A stretch of 64,000 bases of DNA. Source: Suillus spraguei (taxonomy: Eukaryota > Basidiomycota > Agaricomycetes > Boletales > Suillaceae). The stretch covers positions 1 to 64,000 of the forward strand of contig JABCPU010000028.1 of NCBI GenBank assembly GCA_016800925.1. Reading direction: 5' to 3'. A program made the translations under genes and the position numbers. Positions 11,062-22,500 of the stretch are shown here, piece after piece. Position 1 is the stretch's first letter. Every line of letters begins with the position of its first letter. The notes beneath the pieces were generated by a model. That model did not search any database and was not told the DNA's origin. It worked only from the letters and a program-made list of their open reading frames with translations.

Positions 11062-12851
11062 CTAACACATCTCTCTCACTGCCTCCAAAGTTTCTGTTCT
11101 CGTTCGTGCATATGGATCTACCTCTTCTGGCGTGGGCAGTTCGATGTGTGTATCGACCCACGCAAGCGCCCAAGCGCCATTTCCTGCCTTGGTTCCCCTA
11201 AGCATCTTCCGCTGTCCAATTTGTTCCCAGCGACAGCGAGTGGGTTGCGTGTCTGCGCGATCTAGATAAAATAAAATAAAAACATAGGAAAAAACAGCAA
11301 TAAAGATATACATACAATGCACCAGTCCTGTGTGTGGTTCATAGACGCCAAGTGGATACTGCGACTCCTCAGCTCTCGCTCTCTTCCTCTCTGCGCCCTC
11401 CAGCTCCTCAGCTGCCCCTCGCGTCTCCTTTCCCTCAGTCACCTGCACTTCCCTCCCCTTCCCTTTGTCAAGTCCATCCCCAAGAATCCCACCACATGCA
11501 ACCCTTACCTCCTTTCTCATCCGAGCCCATTCATCACCCGCATCTCCGACACGCTTCGCAGCCTCCGCCATCCAGTTCTCTTCCGTGAGCCCCTCCCGTG
11601 TTAGCAGCGATTTTCGCACCGCGCTGTGTGGTCCATCACTAAACGGTCCCCAACCAGTACTCCCAAAAATGGTTGTAGGTCCTCCCGCTCGATATATACC
11701 CGATGAAGTAGAAGTGGCGGGCTGCTGGCCTGAAGGTGCAGTTTGAGATGAGACACCGAGGGGGTCGGGAAGCTCGCCAACGAGGTCGCCTGGTTTAAGT
11801 CCCTTCTCTGTGATCTCGGCGAGGCATTTCGATTCGTAGTAGTCGTCTGTGACCCAGCGGCCATCTATATAGCCAGAAATAATAAATTCTGGATGTCTTT
11901 CACTGCAAAAGAATAAGAGCGTACCTAGGATCATCTTGGCGCCATGGAGTTTATATGCACTGCGTGCGGTGACGAGGGTGACGCTGCGCGTTTTCAGGTG
12001 TGCACCGAGCTTCCCTGCAGAGATGAGGAACTCCTTTTCAGGTTGCGTAGCGGAGAGCTTGAGTGCAAGTGGATTACGCCGAAAGAATATAGAGAATCAC
12101 GAAACCCTGACGCACGCGCAGCATCGATGGCGAGCATATACTGCCGACTAGGGTGCCGCTGGGGTAGCACAAAGGTGTGGCATTTGAACCTGCGACCTGT
12201 GTTTTCCACGACGTAGATATTAACAAGGTCAAGAGACTGAGCAGGTAAAAAATAATACATACCTCCTAGAAGATTGCCATCCGCATCAACCTTCTCGTCA
12301 CCTTTCTCATCTGGGTCCGTGACAAACTCGTCGCCGTCAATGAAGTACACCTTTCCTCCTACTCGCATGAATGGTCGACCATCTTGCTCCCCTTCTTCTG
12401 CTTCAGCATCGTCGGCATCTTCACCGTCACGCTTTGGTAGTCGAATAGTCAAAGACCCACGACCCCGCCCGCGCCCTCGTCCCCTTCCTCTCCCGCGTCC
12501 TCTTGCGCGACTGGGACCAGTGGGGGCTGCACCTCGACCTCTTCCACGCGGGCGTCCCCGTGGGCGAGGGAATGGTCGCGGCTCGACGCCTTCAGGCCCT
12601 GCCTCCTCCGCTCCGCTGCCTTCGCCTTCGTCTCCTTCACCCTCAACAGCACCTTCATCGGGTTCCTCATCGCCAGGCTCGTCCTCGTCAAGCACACCCT
12701 CCGAATCCTCTCTCTTGGTTTGGAGTTCACCTTCTTCGACAGAGTCGTCGTCGCCATCTTCATCTACGACAGACGGCGTAGCTGGGGTTTGCGCGAGGCG
12801 CGGCTTGAGAATGATCTTGGGAGTAGAATTGGATGTGTTGGCACGCTTCAT
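11062..12851 (-). CDS. RSC7/Swp82-type subunit of a SWI/SNF-family chromatin remodelling complex
   Basis: Four exons (12851-12263, 12196-11925, 11864-11316, 11261-11062) give about 536 residues. The N-terminus is acidic, followed by an RGG/RG-rich stretch (about residues 95-145, repeated GRGRGRG). The conserved Rsc7/Swp82 domain follows: GGKVYFIDGDEFVTDPDEKG, FKCHTFVLPQRHPSRQYML, IDAARASGFRDSLY, FLISAGKLGAHLKT and KMILDGRWVTDDYYES. Near the C-terminus YEPHTGLVHY and DTQPTRCRWEQ are also family blocks. Known homologues (yeast Npl6/Rsc7) are structural subunits of the nuclear RSC complex. One base is missing within about 12,083-12,090 (after RDSLY): the exon shifts frame there, and adding one base restores both the conserved sequence and intron phases. 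The start at 12851 is chosen because the duplicated 5' end at 18,025 begins there too. Confidence 0.85.
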
Positions 12852-14801
12852 TGTCAATTCGAAATTTGATTCTTCGTCTTTTGAGACACGGGTGCAAGTG
12901 ATGATAGCAGTCTGGAGAGAGATAATGTTCAACGTTCAGATGAGAATCTGAAATTCTCAAAAGATCTAGGCGCGTCGCATATACTTAGTAGTCGAAACTA
13001 TTTCGGTTCACAAAATTCAAGCTCAATGGCATCTGACATCACAATACAATATAAAGCAGAGTATGTACGAATGGGACAAAGCGATGTTTGATTCATTTGT
13101 CAAGAGTACAATTTACAACCAGTAGCACTCCCAGCAGCATGTCCAGCTGAGGAGCATCCGTCCCACTCCAAAGATATTTAGCGCGCGGAGGGAGACGGGG
13201 CGAGACCTGCCCGGCGTTAGCACACCGCAGTTTTTGTTGAGGCCTTAGCGTCACAGGCTCACTCTGCTAGTCGTTTACTCTGTTAATTTGGTATGGTGAG
13301 AGGAAGAAGTAAGGAATATGGAAGGAGTACGAACTGGAGCGGGCTCTCATTTTTCTGCGTTTGCGTCTGAGTCTACGGGAGCGCTTTTTCTTCCACTTGT
13401 CTCTCATCCTGGTGACACCCGAAGGTTAAATCGACAAGCAACACAAGAAATCAAATTGTAACATACCTGTTTGATGATGGAAGCGTATAAGGAGACCACC
13501 TTGGAAGCGTGGGGTACTATCGGTGGGGCTTGATGGTACTGTATAGCTGCTTACCCAATACAGTCTCACGACTTACCCCTCTCCAGGCGTATAGAGCCTT
13601 CGGATGTTGTGAATTGCCAGCCGCGCCAGTCCAACATGAACCCGGTAGTTGACAGATATATGGGGTAGAATCATGAAGAGAGACGTCATTGTCAAAAGAA
13701 TGAACCACTATTCAAAAGAAAAACAACACGGGTATAGGTCGACTATCCTAGGAGCGACAAGGAAATACAGTTACAATATTCAGTACTTAGTACTGATGCT
13801 AAGTACAACGAACGAGCAACAGATAAATACAAAGTTACAACGTGAACAATCACTGCGAAAAAGTGGAATTGCCATCTAGGCTGATTATATCTTGTAAGTT
13901 GATTCAGCATTGCATGTTGATAGTCGATCTTCACTTTTTATTCGTAGGAAGAAATACCATCTTTGAGCGTAAATTGGCAGATATTTGGCCTGTGAAGGCT
14001 TTCTTTCATCTCATTGGTTATTCTCGAAGGAGTAGTCGAGAATTTTTCTTAGTGATCAGGATGAGTGAATGAGCACCATGTAGTCTGTAGAAGGCAATCA
14101 TCGTGATTGGCACGACCTGGCATCTCCGACTTTTTCATTCGGTGTCAAATCTCGTCACGAGACATATCATCATGCTATCATGATGGCGATCATTATCACA
14201 CATAGTTTGAGAAACTTGGCTTTGATTCTTCAGGCTCTGAATTAAAACTAGGCTATCCCTGTGATGAGAATGAATTAAATGGACCCTCCCAATGTCATCA
14301 GGATAGTCCAATGATATAAATTCCTAGAAAATATCTAGTTGAATGAGTAAATCAACTATCGTTCCAACTCAAGCAGAAGAGTATGTCGTACCGTTACACC
14401 TAATTTCTCGTAGACCTTTAAGTTGAAAACTTAACATTTGAAGCCCCAAGTTAGAAGAACTGAAAGCTGTGTGGTCACGGTTTGGCTGCAGATCATAAAC
14501 GAAACCGGCGATTACCGATCATTACCGCGACGGCTTCGGCGATCAATTGGGCATCACCGCGGCCTGACATGCTACGGGCATCAACTAACGCGGCGACACG
14601 GTTCGCTGCATGCACAATACGACCGTCCAGCTTACTTCCACGTAGAAGGTTTCTTTTCACTTACATCCGTATCCTCCCAGCGCACACTTCCCGAGCTGTG
14701 TCTAGTCGCACACATGCTCTCTTCGCGCGCTACTCAACTTCCAATCCAGTAATATCAGACCCATCTCGACCCGACCTTTTCTACCACCCCGTTTCGCTTC
14801 C
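12852..14801. other. divergent promoter region, no gene recognised
   Basis: About 1.9 kb between the 5' end of RSC7 (minus) and the duplicated small gene (plus). In the second copy of the duplication the matching gap is only about 0.4 kb, so roughly 1.5 kb was inserted here or lost there. No transposon features were recognised in it. From about 14,480 the sequence aligns with 18,150 onward. Confidence 0.45.
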
Positions 14802-15790
14802 ATGATGGGCTCAGTCTATGCAGTCTCCTTCCTCACTCAACCGCCGCCGTCCCCGATTCGTGCTCTGTCATAGGATGGTTGCCTGCAGAGACTGCAGGAG
14901 AAGCGGACACGGAAGCCGGGCTAAATGATTTTGTGGAGAACCGTATGTCGCTTACAGTGAATTATTGCGCTCCACTCACTTACCTATTATTTGTCTACTC
15001 AGCCAAGTTTCGCGCGATCATGCACGAGGCAATTCAAACCGGATTACGAGAAAAAGTGGACGACATTTGGATCAACGGTGCACTGCAATTACAACAAGGC
15101 TGGATGCATATACATGGTATGTAGTATCTCCCACTTTGCTCGCATTTAGCTAGAACCAAGAACAATGTCACAGACAGCCGCAACCTTCCAGCGCTAGGCA
15201 GAATAGGTGACCCTGATGATATCATCGCATCTGTATTAGTGCGGGATAGCAATGTGAGTTTTTAATGACGTGTGTTTCTACTCAGTATCGCTCACCAGGT
15301 CCTTGAAAGATTCTTCCCGACACATACCAGCCCATGCCATCTTATCGCCTTTGCACTTCTGATGGCCCGACCCTTCTTACAGGGGGCCTTGCAGCCAAGT
15401 TGAAGTTGGTGCTAGAAGGAGCAATCGCTCGAGAAGTGGCCAAGTGATGTCCTCTGTGGTCGCATCGTCATCCTTATCACCACGGGCACCCTCAACAGCA
15501 GGGGCTTCAAAACTGCATGTTTGCCCGATGATCGCTCGTCAATCGTGGATAATCAGTATACTTATTACTTTACCGAGCACCAAGCACTACATTCATGCTT
15601 GCTTCTGGCGCATTGGCGTAGCCAACTCATATCACGTGACCTGTGCCTAACATAAATTTAATAGAAAATCAGTACAGCTCCAGAGAAGCCATACGATCAA
15701 ATTATAAAACATGCAGCATAGCTAAGAGCAGAGCGCGATGCGAGTAGTAGATATGGGGAGGACAAATGAAGAGTAAGATAGCGATACTGG
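14480..15790. repeat. segmental duplication, copy 1
   Basis: Aligns with 18,140-19,440 at high identity: the promoter, all four exons and introns of the small gene, and several hundred bases of 3' flank (for example the shared block around 15,700 and 19,320). It is part of the larger tandem duplication that also copied the 5' end of RSC7 and the last exons of the giant gene. Confidence 0.8.
14802..15447 (+). pseudogene. duplicate of the 157-residue conserved protein, frame broken in exon 1
   Basis: Same four-exon structure as 18438-19083, with introns at 14943-15002, 15117-15173 and 15254-15309. Exon 1 lacks one base at about 14,850 relative to the other copy (CCGTCCCCGATTCG against CCGTCTCCCGACTCG), which brings a TAG soon after. 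Downstream coding is well preserved: GLREKVDDIWINGALQLQQ, LPALGRIGDPDDI, and MPSYRLCTSDGPT. Because one-base losses are widespread in this sequence, the gene may be intact in the organism. Translation could otherwise begin only at the downstream ATG at 14879. Confidence 0.6.
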
Positions 15791-16452
15791 TCGTAAGATT
15801 ACCCTGCGAAATAAGGTCATGACATGGACGATAATCTGCTATACTATGGCATCAATAGTACGTGATGCAAATTACGATGATTATAAATACAAAAACAGAC
15901 CGAGCGATAATTAAGGCAGACGAAGATACACTCGAGATGGTACACAAACAAGAGAGGGAGCAAGTGATGCGAATGGACAAACACACAAAGACAGTACACG
16001 AACCACAAGCCATATACGAACCAGAAAACGATATAGGAACCAGACGGAATGAATACAAACATACAAGAGACAGCACAAAAACCAGACAAAACCCAGACTT
16101 TTATACTTGAGAGTCATGGGAGCTCCCTGCCCCTTCGTGATGATGAACAACAACAGCTGGGCAAGGTCCACGTGGGCATCGTCGACCCGTATGATATGTA
16201 GAATATGCTTTCTGGGCTTGTAGTGCTGCTTGATGAGTTCGACGGGGAATGATTCGGATCATGAGAGAATGAGTGACGGGGAGTTAATTCACTGAAGATA
16301 CAAAAAGTAATGAGTGGCTTTTATATCTAAGTACAAAGGGAGTTCCATAAGTAGGACTTCGGATCGGTACAAAGGGAATCCTATAGCCGGTGTCCATGGC
16401 TAGCGCAGTGACGTCCCTTACAGGCTTCATTTTGTGATGAAACGACGAGTCT
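15448..16452. other. non-coding region between duplicated blocks
   Basis: Begins with 3' flank shared with the other copy, then about 600-800 bases (15,800-16,400) with no counterpart in the second copy. That part contains an AC/CA-rich stretch at 15,930-16,100. No gene recognised. Confidence 0.4.
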
Positions 16453-17620
16453 TCACCGGTAGCTGCATGGCGAGCGAGGTCCAAAGAGACCAGGGCTGCC
16501 TTCGTCAGGTACAATCAGGTTAAGCTCAATTGACGGTGGCGTAGGCGCCAGCGCAGGGTTTGCTAGTATTCATAGCGTCAATTCACTTTCTTAAACAATG
16601 CAGTAAAAAAACTCGATACTTACGATGCCAGGTGACCCAGGAGTGCACAGACTGCCTCATAGGTGCAAGATCAGGTTCAGAGGGTGGTGGTTGGTCAGGA
16701 TGTGGCTCGTAGCTGCGTGGCGAGCGAGGTCCGAAGAGACCAGGACTGTCTTCGTCAGGTACAATCAGGTTAGGTCCAATCGGCGGCGGCGTAGTGCCAG
16801 CGCAGGGTTTGCTAGTATTCATAGCGTCAATTCACTTTCTTAAACAATGCAGTAAAAAAACTCGATACTTACGATGCCAGGTGACCCAGGAATGCACAGA
16901 CTGCCTCATAGGTGCAAGATCAGGTTCAGAGGGTGGTGGTTGGTCAGGATGTGGCTCGTAGCTGCGTGGCGAGCGAGGTCCGAAGAGACCAGGACTGTCT
17001 TCGTCAGGTACAATCAGGTTAGGTCCAATCGGCGGCGGCGTAGGTGCCAGCGCAGGGTTTGCTAGTATTCATAGCGTCAATTCACTTTCTTAAACAATGC
17101 AATAAAAAAACTCGATACTCATGATGCCAGGTGACCCAGGAGCTACCCTCATCAGGTACAGTCAGGTTAGACTCAATCGGCGGCGGCGTAGGTCCTAGCG
17201 CGGGGTTTGCTAGTATCCAAAGCGTCAATTCACTTTCTTCAACAATGCAATGAATAAACCTGATACTCACGATGCCAGGTGACCCAGGAGTGTACGGACT
17301 GCCTCATAGGTGCAAGATCAGGTTCAGAGGGTGGTGGTTGGTCAGGATGTGGCTCGTAGTTGCGTGGCGAGCGAGGTCCGAAGAGACCAGGACTGCCTTC
17401 GTCAGGTACAATTATGTTGGGCTCAATTGTAGGACGTGGCCTGCGAATGTGCCTTGTGCTGCGCGGGAGTGTGCGCCATGCTGGACGAGCCGGCCCAAGT
17501 TCCTCATCGCCAGGCTCGTCCTCGTCAAGCGTAGATGCCAGCGCAGGGTTTGCTAGTATTCATAGCGTCAATTCACCTTCTTAAACAATGCAATGAAAAA
17601 ATTCGATACTCGCGATGCCA
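16450..17620 (-). repeat. tandemly amplified exon-plus-intron unit
   Basis: A unit of about 250 bp, made of a proline-rich exon (SPGLFGPRSPRSYEPHPDQP ... HSWVTWH) and a ~61-nt intron, is repeated. Units at 16,571-16,819 and 16,820-17,068 are almost identical; one at 17,110-17,210 has an internal deletion; two more lie at 17,210-17,552 and 17,553-17,850. The single-copy parents are the last two exons of the giant gene at 19,515-19,903. Confidence 0.8.
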
Positions 17621-18025
17621 GGTGACCCAGGAGTGTACAGGCTGCCTCATAGGTGCAGGACTAGGTTCAGGGGGCGGTGGTTGGTCAGGATGTGGCTCGT
17701 AGTTGCGAGGCGAGCGAGGTCCGAAGAGACCAGGACTGCTTTCGTCGGGTACAATCATGTTAGGCTCAATCGTAGGACGTGGCCTGCGAATGCGCCTTGT
17801 GCTGCGCGGCAGTGTACGCCATGCTAGACGAGCTAGCCTAGGCTCCTCATTGCCAGGCTCGTCAAGCACACCCTCTAAATCCTCTCTATTTGTTTGGAGT
17901 TCACCTTCTTCGACAGAGCCATCGTCGCCACCTTCATCTACGACAGACGGCGTAGCTGGAATTTGCGCATAGCGCGGGTTGGGAATGATATTGAGAGTAG
18001 AATCGGATGTGTTAGCATGTTCCAT
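16453..18025 (-). pseudogene. chimeric gene: RSC7 N-terminus fused to the C-terminal exons of the giant PH-domain gene
   Basis: The start (ATG at 18025) and first ~55 residues copy RSC7: IPATPSVVDEGGDDGSVEE against TPATPSVVDEDGDDDSVEE, then EGELQT. At about 17,841-17,849 the sequence switches to the penultimate exon of the giant gene (WRTLPRSTRRIR). Exon 1 runs to 17614, but its donor reads GCGAGT instead of GTGAGT. Exon 2 is 17552-17271, and exon 3 begins at 17209, where the donor reads ATGAGT, so splicing would fail. Without splicing at exon 1 the product is 150 residues; with a GC-AG intron it is 273 residues, stopping at 17082. Further copies of the exon follow down to a final exon with a stop at 16453. 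A one-base loss at about 16,797 breaks one copy. Whether it is transcribed is unknown. Confidence 0.6.
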
Positions 18026-18139
18026 TATTGTCAATCGTCTCGAGGTTGCAAGTGATGATAGGAGAGAGATAGCGTTCATTAACATTCACATCCTGAGAAT
18101 CTGCCAGGTACTATCGTTTGGTGCTTGAACCCAGCAAGA

Positions 18140-19440
18140 CGGGTTCACGGTTTAGTTGCCGGCAGTCAATCAAAACCGATGACTGATCATTACCGCGACG
18201 GCCTCGGCGATCAATTGGGTATCCCTACAGGCATCAACTAAGGTTCGCTGCACGACCGTTCAGTTTGCTTCCATGTAGAACGTCCTTCAGCCTTTTCACT
18301 TCCTCCCAGCGCACGCTTCCCAAGCTGTGTTTGCAACCAGTCGCACACATGCTCTCTTCACGCGCTACTCAACTTCCAATTCAGTAATATCAGACCCATC
18401 TCGACCCGACCTTTTCTACCACCCCGTTTCGCTTCCAATGATAGGCTCAGTCTATGCAGTCTCCTTCCTCACTCAACCGCCGCCGTCTCCCGACTCGTGC
18501 TCTGTCATAGGATGGTTGCCTGCAGAGACTGCGGGAGAAGCGGACGCGGAAGCCGGGCTAAATGATTTCGTGGAGAACCGTATGTCACTCACAGTGAATT
18601 ATTGCGCTCGATTCACTTACCTATTATCTGTCTACTCAGACAAGTTTCACGCGATCATGCACGAGGCAATCCAAACCGGATTACGAGAAAAAGTGGACGA
18701 CATTTGGATCAACGGTGCACTGCAATTACAACAAGGCTGGATGCATATACATGGTATGTAGTATCTCCCACTTTGCTCGCATTTAGCTAGAACCAAGAAC
18801 AATGTCACAGACAGCCGCAACCTTCCAGCGCTAGGCAGAATAGGTGACCCTGATGATATCATCGCATCTGTATTAGTGCGGGATAGCAATGTGAGTTTTT
18901 AATGACGTGTGTTCTACTCAGTATCGCTCACCAGGTCCTTAGAAGATTCTTCCCGATACATGCCAGCCCATGCCATCTTATCGCCTTTGCACTTCTGATG
19001 GCCCGACCCTTCTTACAGGGGGCCTTGCAGCCAAGTTGAAGTTGGTGCTAGAGGGAGCAACCGCCCGAGAAGCAGCCCAGTGATGTCCCCTGTGGTCGCA
19101 TCGTCAGCTTCATCCCATGGGCACCCCCAACAGCAGGGGCTTCAAAACTGCATGTTTGCCCGATGATTGCTAATCAATCACGGATAATCAGTATACTCAT
19201 TACCTCACCAAGTACTACTTCCATACTTGCTTCCTTTCACATGACCTGCATTTCGAAAGTGAAGCATCGACATTCGCAAATTTAATACAACGCAAGTCCG
19301 GTTTCAGAGAAGCCATACGATGGATCATAAAACATGCAGCATAACCAAGAGCAGAGCACGAACACAAGAATAAAAGCAGATGCGAGTAGTAGATACGGGG
19401 AGGATAAATGAAGAGTAAGATAAAGATAGGGGGTAACAAT
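18140..19440. repeat. segmental duplication, copy 2
   Basis: Counterpart of 14,480-15,790. It carries the intact version of the small gene and then runs almost directly into the 3' end of the giant gene, so it probably preserves the ancestral spacing better than copy 1. Confidence 0.8.
18438..19083 (+). CDS. conserved 157-residue protein of unknown function
   Basis: Four exons (18438-18579, 18640-18753, 18811-18890, 18946-19083) join in phase to 157 residues. The start MIGSVYAVSFLTQPPPS is the first ATG of the open exon. Conserved-looking blocks are the helical KVDDIWINGALQLQQGWMHI, LPALGRIGDPDDIIASV with VLVRDSN, and the C-terminal MPSYRLCTSDGPTLLTGGL with LAAKLKLVLEG. I recall similar hypothetical proteins (..GRIPDPDDI..., ...MPSYR....DG...LT.GL..KL) in many mushrooms, but know no function. 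No signal peptide or transmembrane segment is evident. It lies between RSC7 and the giant gene, diverging from RSC7 and converging on the giant gene. The last acceptor is AAG rather than YAG in both copies. Confidence 0.7.
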
Positions 19441-19514
19441 ACTGGTTAGATGTCATCAAATCGGTCGTAAGATATGATACGTAGAATATGATTTCTGGGT
19501 GATTAAACGAGTCT

Positions 19515-22500
19515 TCACCGGTAGCTGCGTGGCGAGCGAGGTCCGAAGAGACCAGGACTACCTTGGTCAGGTACAATCAGGTTAGGCTCAATGGACGGCG
19601 GCGTAGGTGCCAGCGCAGGGTTTGCTAGTATTCATAGAATCAATTCACTTTCTTAAACTATGCAATGAAAAAACTCGATACTCACGATGCCAGGTGACCC
19701 AGGAGTGTACAGGCTGTCTTATAGGTGCGGGACCAGGTTCAGGGGGCGGTGGTTGGTCAGGGCGTGGTTTGCGAATACGCCTCGTGCTGCGCGGGAGTGT
19801 GCGCCATGCTGGACGAGCTGGCCCAGGTTCCTCAGGAGGTGGGGGAGGTGCCTCAGGCGGTGGCGGCACATCAGGGCCGCCAGGGCCAGGCATCGGCGGT
19901 TTCCTGTCAAAAAAAAGTTGAGAATGGCCCAAGTTGATGGTCAAAACATCTTACCAGTCGGGATCAAACTCTCCTCCTGGTCCGTATTTAGCTTTCATCA
20001 TCATCAGGTATCCAAGTTCACTGGAGGAGATAAATGTTCAGACACATGAGCAACATATTCAAGCAAAAACTTACTGTTGGATGTTACGGCGTTCTTCACG
20101 AAGCTTGCCAACTTCTCCAAGGAGCATCCGGACTTCAGTTGCGAGTGCTTTGCTAAATTCGTCAAGATACTAAAAACGGTTTCATATGTGCATTTAAAAA
20201 AAAGAAATACACGGTTCAAAGCACTCACCACTTGCACATTGAATGGGACTTGCTCCCGGGCAGTAGCACGGACGGCTTCAAGGGTGTGTTCATGCCGCCG
20301 CTCACCTTCAATCTGCCAGTCTGCCATGAAGAATGACATCAGCAAAGCACCATTCAAAGACATGCCCAAGACTGACCCTCAGAAAGAGCTCGAAGCGCCT
20401 CCCGCATCTCATTATTTTGCCGGGTGAGTTCATCAAGCACGACTTGAATGTCGGGCTTGCCCTCCTCCCGTAGTCTGCGCTCCTCTTCTTGAATTCGATC
20501 CGCCTCACGGTCTTGAATGAGCCTTGAGACCATATCCTTCAGTTCATGGAACTGCGCATCTTTCTCAGCACGCCTGCCCTGCTTTTCTTCCCATCGCTGA
20601 TCCATAAGCTCCCTCTTCCTGGTACACTCATCGCGTTGCTCCGAAACCAACTGTGTGATATCGCCCAATTGCGCGCGCATGCCTTCGTCACGTTCGTTAG
20701 CAGCCGCTCGTTCCTCATTCTCAGTCTGTCGTAGCTGCCTTTCACCCTCAAGCTCCCCACGAACGCGCGCGAGCTCTTCTTCCAGGTCACGGACCCTCCG
20801 TTCGCGCTCTTCATCTATGCGAGTACGTTCGGCGGCAAATTCAGCACGTTCCTGATCCCTCTCGGCTGCAAAAGACTCTCTTTCATGAGCAGCCTGTTCG
20901 CGCTCAAGTCGAACGGTCTCCAAAATGTCAGAAGCATAGCGAGAGGCCGCCTCCTGAGAAGCTGTGTGAATCGATTCAATGATGGAAGCATTATCCCCAG
21001 ATCCGGGAGGAGGAGGGACCGGTAGAGGAGGTACACTATGCGCCCTCTCTTCCAGCTCGGCAAATAGCGCATCGCTGCGCTGTCTTGCCTCAGCCTCACG
21101 ACGATCTTCGTTTTGGAGGAAGATATTCTCTCTTTCTTCTTCACTGTGCCGGAATTCTGCTTCACGACGGTTTTCAGCTTCATGAGCGTCCTGAACGACC
21201 TGGTTGAGTTCACGTTCTACTTCGTCTAGTCGTTCGTGCCGCTGATTGAGGGCGTCATCAAATCCGGTAGTCGTTGGGTCAAACTGCACATGAGGATCAT
21301 GAACTGGTACATGAACCACCCCGCTCTCATGGCGGCTGCCATCATCTTGAATAACGGCTGGCATACCTCCTGCGCGCGATCCTGTGCGTGATGGGACCCG
21401 CGAAGGGCCGCGACTTCCATATGGGTCAGCTTCATCATCCCTTACAGGGGGCGGTCGATGTCGTCCATGATCATCCATTACAGAAGGTGATCGATAGGGT
21501 GGTTGTCCGTCATGAGCTGGTGGGTGAACGTGAACAACTGGTGGTGGGACCTGAACAATCCCGCTCTCATGGCGGCCGTCATCATCCCCTTCAATAGCGG
21601 CTGGCATATGTTCTACGCGCGATCTTGTGCGTGATGGGACCCGCGAAGGGTCGCGACTTCCATATGGGTCAGCTTCGTCATCCCTTGCAGAGGGTGGTCG
21701 ATATCTATCGTCACCCATTGCAGAAGGTGATCGCCGGCCACCCTCGTGTTCCATTACTGAAGGTGTTCGATGTGAGGGATGTCGTGAGGGATGTTGTCTA
21801 TCGTCATCCATTGCAAAAGGTGATCGATGGCCACCATCGTGTTCCGTTGCTGAAGGTGTTCCACGACGCGAGGGATGTCGTGAGGGATGTCGTCTATCGT
21901 CATCCATTGCAAAAGGCGATCGATGGCCACCCTCGTGTTCCGCTACTGGAGGTGGATGTGAGGAATGTATAGTTGGAAACATCGGAGGCGTGACGCAGGT
22001 CATCTCGAAGCTGACTACCGGGGCTCCTTGAACGTCGTCCTGGAAGGTTTGTCAGAATAAGTCTATGCCCACAGCAACCCGCATACCTCGTGAAAACGGA
22101 CGATCCCCCGGACCTATGATCACCTGTCGACCAGGTGATTCGTATCGCTCTGGTTCAATCCTGATGACAGTTGGTGATCGCGGAGCATCCTCAATCCGCG
22201 GAGAATCAGGGATACCATGACTAGGTGTGTGATGGACAAGACCAGGTGTGGGATGTCTATGACTAGGTGTGCGGCTACGACCAGGCGTGTGATGGCTAGG
22301 GATGTGGTGGCCAGAATCAGGATCCGCTTCTGACAATTCAGTGGGACTTCTCCGAGTCTGTGTGTGATGGCCTGTGTCACTTGGCCGTCTGTGACCAGGA
22401 TCCGCTTCTGACAATTCAGTGGGACTTCTCTGAGTCTGTGTGTGATGGCCTGTGTCACTTGGCCGTCTGTGACTAGAGGTAGGATCATCTCTCCTGCTTG

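Noticed and set aside
12274..12951. Long plus-strand frame of 225 residues rich in Pro, Arg and Ser
   Set aside because: It is the antisense shadow of the RSC7 first exon, whose minus-strand reading holds family motifs and valid splice sites.
15859..16110. 82-residue charged ORF
   Set aside because: Lies in an AC-rich stretch absent from the duplicate copy; no supporting motif.
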